64,000 nt of DNA from Prostheceraeus crozeri (GCA_907163375.1 CAJQUW010014769.1:868001-932000), one strand, 5' to 3'. Positions 25,034 to 37,432 are shown, counted from the first letter of the stretch. The notes: generated from the letters alone by a model not told the origin. Made by a program: numbers and translations.

Positions 25034-25212
25034 TTGACTGTTCATGAAATTGAAAATTGTTTTGAAAGAAAGTCAAGTTATTTATTCTAAAATCGTATAA
25101 AAGGTTGGTCAATATATTTCGACTGTTTATACCATAGCCGTTATCAAAAAAAGAGTGAAACAAGCAAAATTCATGGTAAATACAAAAGATTTAAAATTTG
25201 ATGTAGAGAATC
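25034..25212 (-). repeat. Penelope pLTR, upstream copy
   Basis: Direct partner of 22595-22773, of the same length. Confidence 0.85.
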
Positions 25213-25246
25213 CAAGGAGGTCTAGATATCTACAATTGTAGATAAG

Positions 25247-25671
25247 ATGTAAATGGGTCCACATCACTATTCAGATTCTAGAAATGAAACATGAATTCAG
25301 TGAATCATAAAATCATGCCGGTGAGAATTGAATTAAAAACTTGAAATTTCAGCCAAGAAAGCACGAATAATATCACGACTTTTTCGTGAAGACTTTCATT
25401 ATAATACAATTCGTGAAATCCCTTGATAATCAGCTTGATTTCTGCTTATTATCAAATATTTATTCCTTTTGATATCCAAATTGTTTCATACGACTTATAT
25501 AGGAGAGTCATCTCGGTAGTAAATTGGCAAATTTTGACTTTTTTCAAAAGTGCTCAAATAATTTTTTGGACCACGGGAGCGAAATCTCTGCAAAAAACTG
25601 AATCTTTTCATATAAAAATTTTCACTGTATACAGATACTTTTTTGAGTCGACACTCTACGTATCCCTACTC
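25247..25671 (+). mobile_element. Partial copy C of the 1.5-kb CATAGA element
   Basis: Matches 55318-55770 of the element at 54938-56415, from GATGTAAATGGGTCC onward, then jumps directly to the terminal TATCCCTACTCTATG. It thus lacks the left third and the right 640 bp of the long form. Its left end is truncated close to the Penelope-like element. Confidence 0.75.
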
Positions 25672-25679
25672 TATGTACC

Positions 25680-28600
25680 ACATGAGATTTCTTGGTAAGT
25701 GAAGAACAAATCGTCATTTGTACATTACTTACCTTGAAACTTCATATGGCATTCCTACATTGCTGCCCAGTTCATTTCAATAACGCACAATATTATTAAC
25801 ATAGCAAATGTCATACGTTGCTGCCCTCAAAAATCCATGTTGATGTAATATTGCAATTGCTTAAGCGAATCAATGCAAATTTCTCCATGACCAAAGAATG
25901 GGATCATTTGTTTTTTGCGTTTACATTTGTCCACCATTTAGATCCACCCATTGTCCTGTGTTGCTAGTGTAGATCATGGGTTCAGTACATTCAAGTGCGC
26001 AGATGACTTGAAAAAGATGGAGGCATTTGTTTGAGTCCTTAGATCATATGGCTTCACATGTGGAATTACACTGGTAGTGATTCGTCAAAAGATTCGTGTC
26101 TATGTTACATTTATTTTCAGAATGGGTGAGATTTTTATGCACATGTTTCGTCCTCTGCTGAATTTCATGCATGATATACAATCATCGTGACATTGGAATT
26201 TGAAATCGCATCAATGGTTGTTGAATTTTTGCTTGAAATACATGTTGTAATGTCCATGCATGATGAAAAATTCCTTATCTCAAATCCCTCCATGAAGATT
26301 AGCATTCCAAATGAAATTATTCACAAATTTATCCTGTCATTTTCACCAGAAGTTGTGTCAGCCATTCTTCAATGAAATTCACATTATAAACAAATTATTC
26401 TTACTTAACCAGCCACCATTTTTTGAAATGCAGTTGATGAAACATAAGAAAGTATAAATAAGCAAGCCAAATTATAGCATAAAACTCCTTTTCACTTTTA
26501 ATTACCATTCTGTTCACGTTATAGAGTTCTGTTGCTTTCCCCATGTATGTTGACTAATCATTGCGGAATGCATCCTTTACTTAGTGATTTTCAAAAACAT
26601 AAGTAACATTCTAGCTGGTCAAATCCAACGATTTTTTTGAAACAATAAGTCATGATATCGCACGCATGTGCCATCAATGTCATGTGGTTTGATTATAAAA
26701 GGTTCATAAAATGTCTTAGGAGGAAAGTGTAGAGTAGCCTACTGCTTTAAATAAGCAATTTCTGGAATTTAATGATTCACATTGTTCAAACGACTTGATC
26801 AAAAAATCGACTCAGACGTTCAATACAATTTTTATCAATCACTATCGACTAATCTAGAGAACAATTCTGAAGTAAGTAAGACATTTCATATGTATATGAT
26901 TACCATAGTTGAATATTGTAGACTTATAAAATGAATTAGGATCGGCGGTCTCACATAGGTTAAAGGCCTGTAATTAAATAGGTTTAGGTAGATATCTATT
27001 CAAAACACAAAAAATAGCACCAAAGCTCACGTGATTTTTCATTTATGTGATGGATGCTCAACCGTAATAGCATGATGACATCATCATCAATCGAAAGAGA
27101 ATGAAACCTCACCGAAATCGTTGTATGTACGAATGTCATTAATTTGGCAATAAGCTGATAAAATCCTATCAGATGCATCTAATCACTAAATTTCATGCTT
27201 CAGAGATCGTCATAAGATTTCGAATCACTTTGAATCAAAAAATTGATTGACAATTTGTGATGCCAAACGGCAGCGTAAATTCTTCTAATGGTGTGATAAC
27301 GTGATATTCCAAAACATCTCTAAAAATGTATGTAAAACGAGAAATAAGATGCCGGTAGTAACTTAGACGATGTTAGTTCACGAACATTCAGTTCACCTCA
27401 TTCACGAAAATTAGAATTTGTGCGGTTAGTTGGTTAAAAGAGCAGGAAATGGAAATTGCAGAAAATTATCGGAGAAAATGCATTGTTCAGTATACATGTA
27501 CATTAGCATGTTCGATGTACATGAAATTGCAAACAGGGGTTATTTGCATGTCACTGTTACTCTCTTCGGCAAGAGCTATGATCACAGCGAAAGGATTTTT
27601 TTCTTCATTGACTGACACTCTTGTTATTTGAATAAGCTCAAAATGGCGCACATACAGAAATCAGCGACGAGTTGTCGGGTTCAACTGGACAGGGCAGAAT
27701 ATTGAATATTCTCTGTCTTCTTGGATATAATATTGTTGATACCAGTCGATGGCAAGATTACTATCACAAAAAGATGACCGATTCATAGCATTTTCTTCTT
27801 TACTAATGTCTCAAATGTTCATTGAGTTAAAGACGCATAATTGAAACACTGGTATCAATTATCAATTCAATTAATAACATGCTTATTTTTTGAAGAAACT
27901 ATTGAGAAATTCAATATCAAGAATTAAACTAACGAAAATTCATTTTTGAAATACTACATAGGTTAAAAAGGTATAATTTGTGAAGGTCAGCATGCAGTTT
28001 TAATAAGTTGTATTATGTGCCTACATGACTACACAGACACATACACATATATTTCTGTGCTACTGCCCTCTTCTACAGTCAACCTGGTGACACTCTTAAT
28101 ATTAAAATATAGTAGAATATGCTTTATGAACTGCTATGTTATTAATTCTTGAAATCGGTGTCACTTTGAAATGCGTAATGTTTAGTCATGTTTAGAATGA
28201 TTCCTTTCTAGACCTATTGGTACACAATTCTGGACTTTACAGAAAGTAAAAATCATCATTTTTAATGATGATAATCATCATTTTTAATCATTTGTAATCC
28301 TTTTTCCTCTGAATTAACGGAATAGATTAGAACATGTGCATGTATTCATCAGAATATATACCAAATACAGTCAATAAAACAACAAAATAAGAACAAATTA
28401 CAGGCAATTTAAGTTTATTCCAAAGAATTCTTCTAAATATCGATGTCAAAGCAGGCTTGCTATTTTCAACGAGCTCTAATAGTCTGACCAGAAGTCTATT
28501 CTGCAATACACCCTGCAATACATTCTGCAGAGTCTATGATTAAACGAGTGTAGTGGATTGGCTAAACGACTGCAAGCCTTTTGAGCTCGTGCTACCAATA

Positions 28601-29301
28601 TGGGCAATTGTGAATTAACTTCAATCACTGATGGAGTATTTGTTTTGGTAAATGAAGGTGTGAAATCATCTAAATGCCATGGCAACATACATGAGCTGGC
28701 TAAAGATTAACACAAACATCAGCCTGAGATTGATTATAGGCCTACTGATATACAAGAATTGACTTATCAGACCTTATGTATCATTTCTGGACTAACTTTT
28801 ACCCCCTACTCATGATAAATAAAGCACAATGGTCGGAATTTCGTTCTGAGAGTTTGCTTATCATGCAAAACTCCTTGTATTCTCTTTCACGACAATAATC
28901 ATTGTAAAAGTAGATGATTTCAAATGATCAGAAACCGTATTCAACTTTCCCCCACATGTTAATTAAAGGCCCTAAGAAGCTGAATACACAACATAAATTG
29001 GTGAAAAATATGACAGCTCTTTGAACTATTTTTAGCTCGAAGAAGTTTAGAGCAGAATGCATCATGTGTCGGCGTTCGGCAGGTATGTGAATTTCGTAGC
29101 AGATCCTTCATCAAGTGCCACACAACGCATCAAAATGATAGATGATATGATTTATATAGTAGAAAATTATATTGAAATAGCCACAAATTACATACTCGTA
29201 TATACATTTCTTGCGATTATTAGGCCTATATCGACAGGTGTCTCACCGAAGTCCCACATCCGGGATAAGAAGTCATTTAAATTCCCATTCCTACCGCATC
29301 T
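25680..29301. other. Long AT-rich stretch, nothing recognised
   Basis: Only short frames without motifs are present (for example 26187-26375 and 28476-28688). Tandem-like AATCATCATTTTTAATGATG words occur at about 28248-28300. No element boundary was found. Confidence 0.45.
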
Positions 29302-29309
29302 CTGGTTAC

Positions 29310-29565
29310 CATAGAAATTGACAACAATAAAACCTCTAGAATGGAAATTAAGCTTCATGCAATGCACAAAAACGGCACATAAATCGCACGCATTTTCACT
29401 TAGATGCACCTGCCAACGTCTGTATGATTGGGTTAGAATCAGTCACATGTGTAAATCGAAGCTTTTCATTGGTGGTTCATGCCCCAACTTAGTTCCCCCG
29501 GATGTGCCGCGACCTTGAGTCAATATCCATTCTAGTCAACTTCAGTTAAACAATCTATTTCTATG
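29310..29565. mobile_element. 256-bp MITE, copy 1 (CATAGA group)
   Basis: Begins CATAGAAATTGACAACA and ends CTATTTCTATG, so the outer 9 bp form an inverted repeat. The flanks CTGGTTAC (29302-29309) and CTGGCTAC (29566-29573) are an 8-bp duplication with one mismatch. The same length and sequence recur at 63410-63665. Its 8-bp duplication fits hAT or P-type transposition. No coding capacity. Confidence 0.85.
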
Positions 29566-30861
29566 CTGGCTACAGAGCTCCAACAGCATTGGAGATGCAT
29601 TAGAGAGTTTCGGATATTTGCTCCATGTTTTTCACCAAACAGCTGATACATGCCAGAAAACTCGTGATGGTATGGAATTACTTCAAGGACTGTCACTGGC
29701 AAAAATGTCGAATATTTGTGTTTTTCGAGTAGTCTCAGCTTCAAATAACAAGTTGATCTCTGTGGTGCTATTGAATGATATTTCTATGATGAGAAGGCTT
29801 CTAATGTCACATGAATATTGATGTGAAAGAATTTGTGGTGCAGTCGAACCTGTCTTAATGCAACCTCTCTTATTGCAAAGCATGTCAAATTGCGACAAAA
29901 TGTCTCGATCCCAATTTTTTTTTCTATCTTTACCATAGCAATGCAGCCTCTGTTATTGCAAAACCTGACTTATTTCAATGAAATTTCGCGGTTCCTTCAA
30001 AGACTTTACCTTTCGTATTGCCAAACCACTCAATCTGCGATAGGTGTCGAGATAAAATAACAATCCAATCTTGTCAGATAATGTAGGAAATGAGATCCAT
30101 GAATTATGTAGGCCTTCTTTGCATATAGGCTATATTTCCGAAAAAACACATAAACGTGTAGATTTTATACGTAGCATAAGCATGAGTGAGATAAGTATTC
30201 TTACAAACACGCATTTTGAAAGTATCCAATGTCATAGTACTTGTGCTTGATTACGTTTTTCTACATGTACTTGTAATAAAACCTTAAATCAAACTCAATT
30301 AATAATCTCAATAATGACGTCATTGCAGAGATTATGATTTCACCTAGAATTAATAAGACCAAGACTATACCGCACCGGTACTGTACATAGTGGACCGGCA
30401 ATGCTTTGTACATGTGAGCCTAAATTGCAGGCATGCATGAGTTCTACACACAGTTCTATCCATTGACATCATATGCATGTACTGCAAGTAGTGTAGGCTC
30501 ACATATACAAGGTGTTTCAAAAGTAGGCTAACAGTTGATTTTGCCCTAGGAAATCTATGTTGACCGTTCTATTGGCGATTTACACCTGAATCAGTCGATG
30601 GATATCCATGATCAGTCCAGTCTATGATCAGTCCAACATGAGCCATAGACTTCGAAGTAATTGCTACTATCATTTAGAAGTCTATGCAGTAGCATTCCAT
30701 TGGCAAAGGAATTTTGAAATCTATCATGGACAAGATATAGCACCAATCTGACATTACGTACATGGATATGTTCAATTAATTTGATTTGAATCAAACACTG
30801 TTAGTTTGACTTGAAGTGAATTAAACAAGCTTGAAGCTTTTTTGAATTTGCTGCTTCTGTC

Positions 30862-31926
30862 ATGTCAGGTCATCTAAAAGATGATCAGAGAAAATGGATT
30901 TTGAAATCCTTTTGGAAAAACAAGAATGCTGAAAAGGTGCGAATGGAATGGAGAGATGCCTTTCACAGCAATCCTCCATCAAGATTTGCTATTTATCGCA
31001 TTCGAGATAAATTTGAAAAGACCGGTTCGGTAGAGAATGCACCGAAGTCAGGACGCCCTCGATCAGTTTCAATAACATCAAACGAGGAGCTAGTGGCCCA
31101 AACATTTGTTCAAAGTCCGAAGAAGTCAACAAGAAGAGCCTCATTGGAGTTGGACATTTCTCTAAGCTCTACTCGGAGACTGATGAGGAAAGTTGAGTTG
31201 AAACCATACCGACCCAGACTGTTGCAGCACCTTCTACCGGATGATGCTGAACGACGCTTGCAGTTTGCTGTGCTCATGTTGTCGGAAATTCGGGAGAACC
31301 CAGATTTGCTTGACAAGATAGTTTGGTCTGACGAAGCCAGTTTCAAACTATCAGGTCACGTAAATAGACATAACTGTGTCTACTGGTTCCCTGAAAATCC
31401 GCACATGGTATCAACAAATGAGCTGAACCAGCCTGGCTTAACCGTCTGGGCCGGTATGTCAAGCAACGGTGTGATTGGGCCAGTATTTTTTGAAAGAACT
31501 GTGACGGCTGAGGTTTACCTTCAAATGCTCCAATCCTTTGCGATTCCTGAGATGCAGTCATTGAACAACTTCAATGAGCTGTACTTTCAGCAGGATGGTG
31601 CACCAGCGCATTTTGCAGTGAGTGTCAGAAGCTATCTGAATGACACTTTTCCAGGAAAGTGGATCGGGAGATGTGGTAGCATCCTTTGGCCTCCTCGCTC
31701 TCCCGATCTAACTCCGATGGACTTTTTCTTTTGGGGCGTTGTAAAGAAGAAAGTGTACGGACGAAAACCTCACACACTTTCTCAACTCCGCTCCTACATC
31801 ACAGATGCCTGTCAAGAGATCAGTGATGACAGGAACTTAAGCAGAACTGTGTGCCACAGTGTGGCCGAAAGACTACAAGAATGTGCCGATGTCCATGGTG
31901 GACATTTTGAGCATTTGCGTTCGTGA
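30862..31926 (+). CDS. DD41D transposase (IS630-Tc1-mariner superfamily)
   Basis: A 354-codon uninterrupted frame encodes the enzyme that would excise and insert the surrounding 2.1-kb element. An N-terminal helix-turn-helix region (about residues 5-110) should bind the terminal repeats. It includes the SGRPRSV AT-hook-like linker at 63-69 and is followed by a second HTH. The catalytic core has WSDEASF (Asp157), FQQDGAPAHF (Asp245) and PRSPDLTPMDFFFWG (Asp287). Forty-one residues separate the last two aspartates, which defines DD41D (the rosa/Visitor-type group as I recall it). Length is normal for the superfamily. The Met at 30862 gives the full N-terminal domain; the stop lies 670 bp before the right end. 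All catalytic residues are present. Confidence 0.93.
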   Translation: MSGHLKDDQRKWILKSFWKNKNAEKVRMEWRDAFHSNPPSRFAIYRIRDKFEKTGSVENAPKSGRPRSVSITSNEELVAQTFVQSPKKSTRRASLELDISLSSTRRLMRKVELKPYRPRLLQHLLPDDAERRLQFAVLMLSEIRENPDLLDKIVWSDEASFKLSGHVNRHNCVYWFPENPHMVSTNELNQPGLTVWAGMSSNGVIGPVFFERTVTAEVYLQMLQSFAIPEMQSLNNFNELYFQQDGAPAHFAVSVRSYLNDTFPGKWIGRCGSILWPPRSPDLTPMDFFFWGVVKKKVYGRKPHTLSQLRSYITDACQEISDDRNLSRTVCHSVAERLQECADVHGGHFEHLRS

Positions 31927-32044
31927 ATTTTTGCAACTTTAAGTTGATTAATTTTTTGATATGTTGAATAGGCCTTGGTTATTCATTTGTTCATTTTTTT
32001 GTTAGGAAACTAAGCAAACAAAATGGTAGTTGTTTTAATGTTAA

Positions 32045-32131
32045 TACCTTTATTAATTTCAGCCTCCTCTAGGCCATCGTCAGAAGCTTCTGACGATGGT
32101 CTAAGAGGAGGCTGGAATTAACAAAGGTGAA
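32045..32131. repeat. Long palindrome in DD41D 3' region
   Basis: The arms of about 42 bp match with a few mismatches around a centre at AGAAGCTTCT (near 32086). The core CCATCGTCAGAAG/CTTCTGACGATGG is perfect, and the AGCCTCCTCT/AGAGGAGGCT parts flank it. It lies between the transposase stop and the right terminal repeat. As RNA it would form a stable stem in the transposase mRNA tail. Confidence 0.85.
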
Positions 32132-32256
32132 GGACATTTGGATGTCAGCTGTTCTTCCTTCTTCGCCTCCCTGTCTTGTGTTGACGACAGCGTCTTCGTG
32201 CACCAGGCTGAGGGGCGCGGAGGACATTCGAATGTCAGCTGTTCTTCCTTCTCCGC
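32131..32256. repeat. Direct repeat pair, 36 bp at 90-bp spacing
   Basis: AGGACATTTGGATGTCAGCT... at 32131 and AGGACATTCGAATGTCAGCT... at 32221 are followed by the same GTTCTTCCTTC. They lie just beside the palindrome, inside the DD41D element, and could be transposase-binding or foreign filler sequence. Confidence 0.75.
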
Positions 32257-32860
32257 AGTAACACTGAAACAACTACTATCTTGTTTACATGGTTTCCTAA
32301 TAATTTTTTTTGATAGATGTTGGATAGTTATTCGACTTCTCATGATCGGTATAGATTCAAATTGGGTTGTAGTGAAATATGTAGGCATGAAAACACTGGA
32401 GATCATGAGATATTTTAATATGATTTACGCGATGTCAAAGAGTATTGAACTTTTGCCCCTTACGAATACAAGGCATATTAGCTATCTGTGGCATCGTGAA
32501 AAAGATTATTATGACATAGCTTATTAATCTATAGCATTAAGACATAGCTTTTCAAGGCCAATTTCTACTGTTAGCCTACTTTTGAAACACCTTGTATACT
32601 ACAATCTATTTTTGAACTTGAGGCAGCTATCATGCGTGACTTAGGTCGCAGATTTTCACAGGCCAAGATTGCTGATTTCTTTTCTAATAAATTAATTGCT
32701 CATAAAAGTTTTTCCTTGATATAACGCATGGATGTAAATAAAAAATCGTAATAAATAGGTGTTTTCGTCTGTAACCTCTATTATTGCAAAACCTGTGTTA
32801 ATGCAAAGTTTTATGCCGGTCCCTTGAATTGATAATAAGATAGGTTCGGCTGTATTGAAT

Positions 32861-34600
32861 CGTCGTGTCAATATTCGTCGTTATTACGTGTTGTCTGAGT
32901 CATATCAATACAAATAGGATGCAACATGAACAACACACGCCAGTGAGTGAGAGCATTTTATTTCATCAACTTGTTTGTCAAATGATCCTGAACGTGGGAT
33001 TGCTGAAAATTAGCGAAATAATTGCAAGCTACCAAAATCCTGCATTTCGAATCACATGTTTATGGATCTTTTTTGACAGAGCTGTTTAGCAACAACACCG
33101 ATCAGTTTGAAATTATCAGAGTATATGCTGTTCAATATTTGATTCAAAAATTTCGATAGTCTAAGATTGATAGATAAGGTTTGCTCAAGATTGGCAATAG
33201 CCAGCAATAGGAGTTACACTGATGTGACGTAATCATATTAGTTCAATTTGCAAATGTTCCGGATCGTAAACATGAGAACTACATTGTACTTCCATTTTGA
33301 AGACCAATCTGAAACAGTCCTTTTATCTTATCGAACATACTGCAAATACTTTGAATGGTATTCTGCAAATACTTTGTATGGTACAATCTATAATTTCAAA
33401 AATTCAAAAAGCAACTTTTGTCATATAATTTCTCAAAACAGATTTTCAAACGTCATCAGATGTAGGCCTACTAATTTTCATACCATTGGGCTTTGACAAG
33501 CTTGAACAAGATAACATAAAAAAATGCTCTATGCTCTTCTTGTGCAAATATATGATCATGCATGCTTCGTTTGATGCTCATTTAATTGGTAAACATATAA
33601 ATTATGACAATGAATCAGGCACGAGGCGAACAAGCATTTTCAAAGCTTTCTTTTGATATAGGTCAATTGTTAATCGAAATCGGTAGACTAGGAAAGAAAT
33701 AGTGATGTCACAAACTACGGCACTGTGAGCACTAGAAAAATTCAAGTCGAGTAGAGTCGAGACTCTAGTTTTGCCGCTAGAGTGCTCTACCGACTCGACT
33801 CGAGATTGGCAAAAGCCCGACTCACAAGGGCTTATCGTAAACTTATCATTCAATCCCTCAACAGCATGGTCGCATTCAATCCTTCAACATCAGTGCCAAT
33901 CGGGAAACCATTAGCAGATAAGTCTATAAGAGGAAGTCCACAGATTGAAATGATTCCAAATGATTCTGAATCTGGTTACACCACTTAACTATCTCGGAAA
34001 TATCCCTGCCCTCGCCACGCAGCTCGTTGTGCACCAATGTGACTGAACCTTCAAAAACTTATGAATTTTATATATATCAACGCTTCATCGATGAGACACA
34101 TCTCTCAAAGATAAAGGGCCGGCACCCTATCATTGTATATGTTGCTTTAATCACTTTATTTTACAGGAAGTAGGAGGAAGAGTAAAAGTTATTTCATCCG
34201 CAAAAATCGGCTAGTAATTTATGCCTAAAACTTTTCTGATAATTAAACACAGACTTTTCTACCTGTTTTAATGAAGTTTTGCGCTCTTCATGAAAAATAA
34301 ATAAAACCATTCAAAAAGTAATGAAGTCATGTATAAATGTTTATGCATGTTTTATCAAGTGTTCATTCGTCCACTGACCGGTCAACTTTTAATAATAGAA
34401 TTGACAATTTGAAGAAAGCATGAAATCCTGATAATAAACAGTTCTCCCTAAATGTACATCATGACTATGAGCCCATTATCATTTTGAAAATCGTCGTGGG
34501 AAAGTCATGTGCAAAAAAATATACATTTGAGTAACGACTTCTCATAAAGTGCAGCATTTCTCGTAATGACCACTTGAGTTCACCGTAGGAGTTCATCCGA
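32861..34600. other. AT-rich stretch with one small fold-back
   Basis: No gene recognised. The only structure is the inverted repeat at 33738-33812. Confidence 0.45.
33738..33812. repeat. GTCGAG-rich fold-back
   Basis: AAGTCGAGTAGAGTCGAG and CGACTCGACTCGAG lie in opposite orientation, and ACTCTAG/CTAGAGT pair around a TTTTGCCG loop. It looks like the end structure of a small DNA transposon, but I could not define termini or a target duplication. Confidence 0.5.
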
Positions 34601-34627
34601 GTATAGACATTGATACCATTGAAAAGT

Positions 34628-34690
34628 TGAGCTACATGCAACACACAACAATGGCACAAAAATCACTTGCATTTTCACTTAGATGCTGCA
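34628..34690. mobile_element. Degraded fragment of the 256-bp MITE
   Basis: The segment ending TTGCATTTTCACTTAGATGC matches the middle of the 29310-29565 and 63410-63665 copies with scattered mismatches. The ends are missing. Confidence 0.6.
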
Positions 34691-36084
34691 CACACAAGTC
34701 AACGACCATAGTCAAATTTCTTTCCTCAGCTTCAGATAATTAATTCATTTTTTCTTGCACGAGTAATGCCTCCGTTCAGTTAAACTCTTGTAAGTATGAC
34801 GCAGTCTTAAAAGATGCATAGAACCTGGATTGAATAAGTTCGCAGAAAACAGTCATTGTTCTGAAATAAGATATGAAATTATTGATACGCTGCTTGCTAT
34901 CATGCTGTTAACAATATAAAGTTATCAAATAATGTTCCATTAATTTTCGAAATCCTAGTCACTAATTCGTCCAGAAAATGTCTTCATTGGCGTGAAATAT
35001 TTTCGCACCATAAGATATCTGAGTATGTGTGTGGAAATAAAATATGGATTTCGATTATCGAAATTGCGTCGCTGTAAAGAGTGCAAGGATGCACTTAACA
35101 GACAAATACACTTACGAATATTTGCAGAAAACGCAGATAGCTAACATTTATTTCCTTCAGCCAAATATCAAGATGTTGATTGACACAATCTGGGAAATTG
35201 TAATTTATATTTTATCATTACGAAAAATTGATAGATTTAGCAACAAGCAGCATGTTGCAGTGACTCCAAGATGCGACTGAATAATCTGGCGTTCATATGA
35301 CGATAAAAAATGGAGTATATGAAAAAAAATTAGATCAAAGTCATTAGATCTACAGCGTCTCATCATGGAGATTAAAGGAACATAGAATGCATTGATCTAA
35401 TAGAAAGCATAAAAATTAAATTTTGAATTCAGTGTCTTTTTTCAAAATAAAATTTTGAACAAAGCATGATTTAATTGTCTCATTACCATCTAATGCTTGC
35501 GAAAGAAAAAAATTCATTTCTTGTTGCACTTCGGAACGATCTTTGTCCTAGATGTCTTCACATGATTGGAAGACATTGGATTTCAGCGAAATTTAGGTGT
35601 TTGTGTAAGTTTGTGGATCTGTGGTCATTCTTCTCTGTCGTTGAAAACAAATTATCGAATATACTTTGACCATTCAGGATAGCTTGGAGTTGCTCGAACC
35701 CACAGATTCAGCTACGTTGTCTCAAACAACCTTGGCATGCATTTCAGTCAGACCTATCTTGAAGAAAACATCGATTGTTCAGTGCTAACGGCATCAAGAA
35801 AGTTATGCGGTTTTAGGAAGCTTAGGAGTTACATTGGTGAACGTAACATGATTCAGATAGCGCCACTATACAAACACTCCTCGAAACGCCAGTCAACTTT
35901 TTACGAGCATTTCTGAAAATATAGATATCTGAAAGACACTTCAGGGAGTCCAAAATGTATTCCATCGGCTTTTTCGTGGCCTTAAGTTTGACGAGTGCTG
36001 CCTTACATTCTTTCACCGCTATGATTTTACAACAAGTAAGCTCATTGACAGAAGATTTGGCAGCACTGATAGAAAATAATTAAA
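34691..36084. other. AT-rich stretch, nothing recognised
   Basis: Short frames at 35044-35280, 35475-35669 and 35822-36016 have no motif and no convincing splice context. Confidence 0.45.
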
Positions 36085-37305
36085 GGCTACACCCCGAGCG
36101 ATTACATGAGCGAATTGTCGCCACCATAGAAATCCGATTAATCTTAAAAGGTCTAGTTAGACTACACCTTTTTAACTTCTATATAAAATAAGTCAAGTTA
36201 TAATTAAAAATATTATATTATATATTTGAAAATTTACACACTGTAAATATACGTAATTATTTCTCATTTTATGCCGTTGACATGATTGATAATAGGGAAT
36301 CTTTCCCCGACCGCATATTTCAGCCAAAATTTTCCAATTTTGACAAACTTTCGGCGATGAATACCGATTGGAGTGATAGACGTCTTTTTGTGAGATAGAA
36401 CAAAAACATGGCAATCATATACGTTGGCCTACCTATTCTCATCTTGAATACCAGAAGTTTACCGAAATTTGATCAAAAACATTGTTGCTTTGCTAATTAC
36501 TCGCAATTCGTATATTAGTATATGTATAAGATATAAGCTACAATCTCATACACTAACGTTGTCGTTCATTGGTAAATCGTGATGAGAGATGCAAGAAGGA
36601 AATATTTTTAAACATGTTTGTATGATATTAAACACAGGTAGGGTCTTAAATCCATCATTGCTTTGTCAATGACGGTTTCGAGGTACCTAAGATAATATTC
36701 GGGTTGGAATTGTAGCCGAATGCAGTTCTGTTCAAAGTCGATGCTATCTCTTTCAGCTTCATTTATTTGTATTTATACCAATTTAGTATCCGCAGAAGGT
36801 TATTTTTTCATCACGCTTCCATTTCGGATACGAGGATCACCTGATTTATTTTGCAATGGTATTTAATTCGTCAAGTGACTGATTCATCGATCAATGACAC
36901 AATGTTTGGCATTGATTTGTGCAATCCTATTCACAACTCGTGTGCACTCGTGTGCTGAGAAAATGAGAACATTGGACAAGTTAGCGCTGATTGAGGTCAT
37001 AGCCATAGATATCTCATGTACAGATAATCCTCAGACTAAAATCTGAGATTTGTTATTCCGAGAACGGTGCAAAGCGAACAAATACGATGGAATAACTAAC
37101 ACTGGATTGTTATTTGCCATGCATGTAATTCTCAACTACACTTAGCACAATTGAAAACGCACCACCTGTCAAATCTGTCAAATCCGTCAAATTGGTCGCT
37201 ATACACGATTGATAAAGAATGGAGGACGCATTCTAACCGACATAGATATCTGTGCTACGGCCCGACGGCGGTCAGGGGTCTAATGACATGATTGACAGCT
37301 AATGT

Positions 37306-37417
37306 AAATGAATAGGACAAACTTTTAGTGATTAAGAAAAGAAATTATTAAACATAACATGAAAATGAAAAGGACAAACTTTTAGTGATTAAGAAAAGTA
37401 ATTATTAAACATAACAT
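37306..37417. repeat. 57-bp tandem duplication in Tc1 3' region
   Basis: Two adjacent copies of a unit containing AGGACAAACTTTTAGTGATT (starts at 37314 and 37371) and ending AACATAACAT. They differ at very few bases. Located between the Tc1 transposase stop and the low-coordinate terminal repeat. Confidence 0.9.
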
Positions 37418-37432
37418 CTATACTTGTACAAG

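Larger units (their letters stand above)
22595..25212 (-). mobile_element. Penelope-like element with flanking pLTRs
   Basis: A 2.6-kb unit is bounded by two 179-bp direct repeats (22595-22773 and 25034-25212), roughly nine in ten bases identical. Between them, on the minus strand, lie an N-terminal region, a Penelope-type reverse transcriptase and a GIY-YIG endonuclease. That order and the direct pseudo-LTR repeats are characteristic of endonuclease-bearing Penelope-like elements. The reading frame is broken in a few places, so it is a relic. No clear target duplication is seen. Its right edge lies 35 bp from an 8-bp-TSD element fragment at 25247. Confidence 0.88.
30506..32596 (+). mobile_element. 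2.1-kb DD41D Tc1/mariner-superfamily transposon
   Basis: Terminal inverted repeats are a perfect 30 bp: 30506-30535 and the complement of 32567-32596. They start TACAAGGTGTTTCAAAAGTA and are followed by weaker similarity inward. TA flanks at 30504-30505 and 32597-32598 mark the target duplication. The unit carries one uninterrupted transposase gene (30862-31926). Identical ends plus an open gene suggest a young, possibly still functional copy. It is inserted in the 29841-32852 relic. Confidence 0.93.
29841..32852. mobile_element. Pogo-like relic, host of the DD41D element
   Basis: Left end CAGTCGAACCTGTCTTA at 29841; right end, read in reverse, CAGCCGAACCTATCTTA at 32852, followed by TA. Such CAGT(C/T)GAACCT ends recall pogo/Tigger-type elements. 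Sub-terminal units of the form CCTCTNTTATTGCAAA recur at about 29860, 29946 and 32776 in direct orientation. Removing the nested element leaves about 0.9 kb with no transposase. The left TA is not preserved, so the call is tentative. Confidence 0.5.

Noticed and set aside
29310-29565. SINE
   Set aside because: No pol III boxes or A-rich tail; inverted ends and 8-bp duplications show a DNA transposon MITE.
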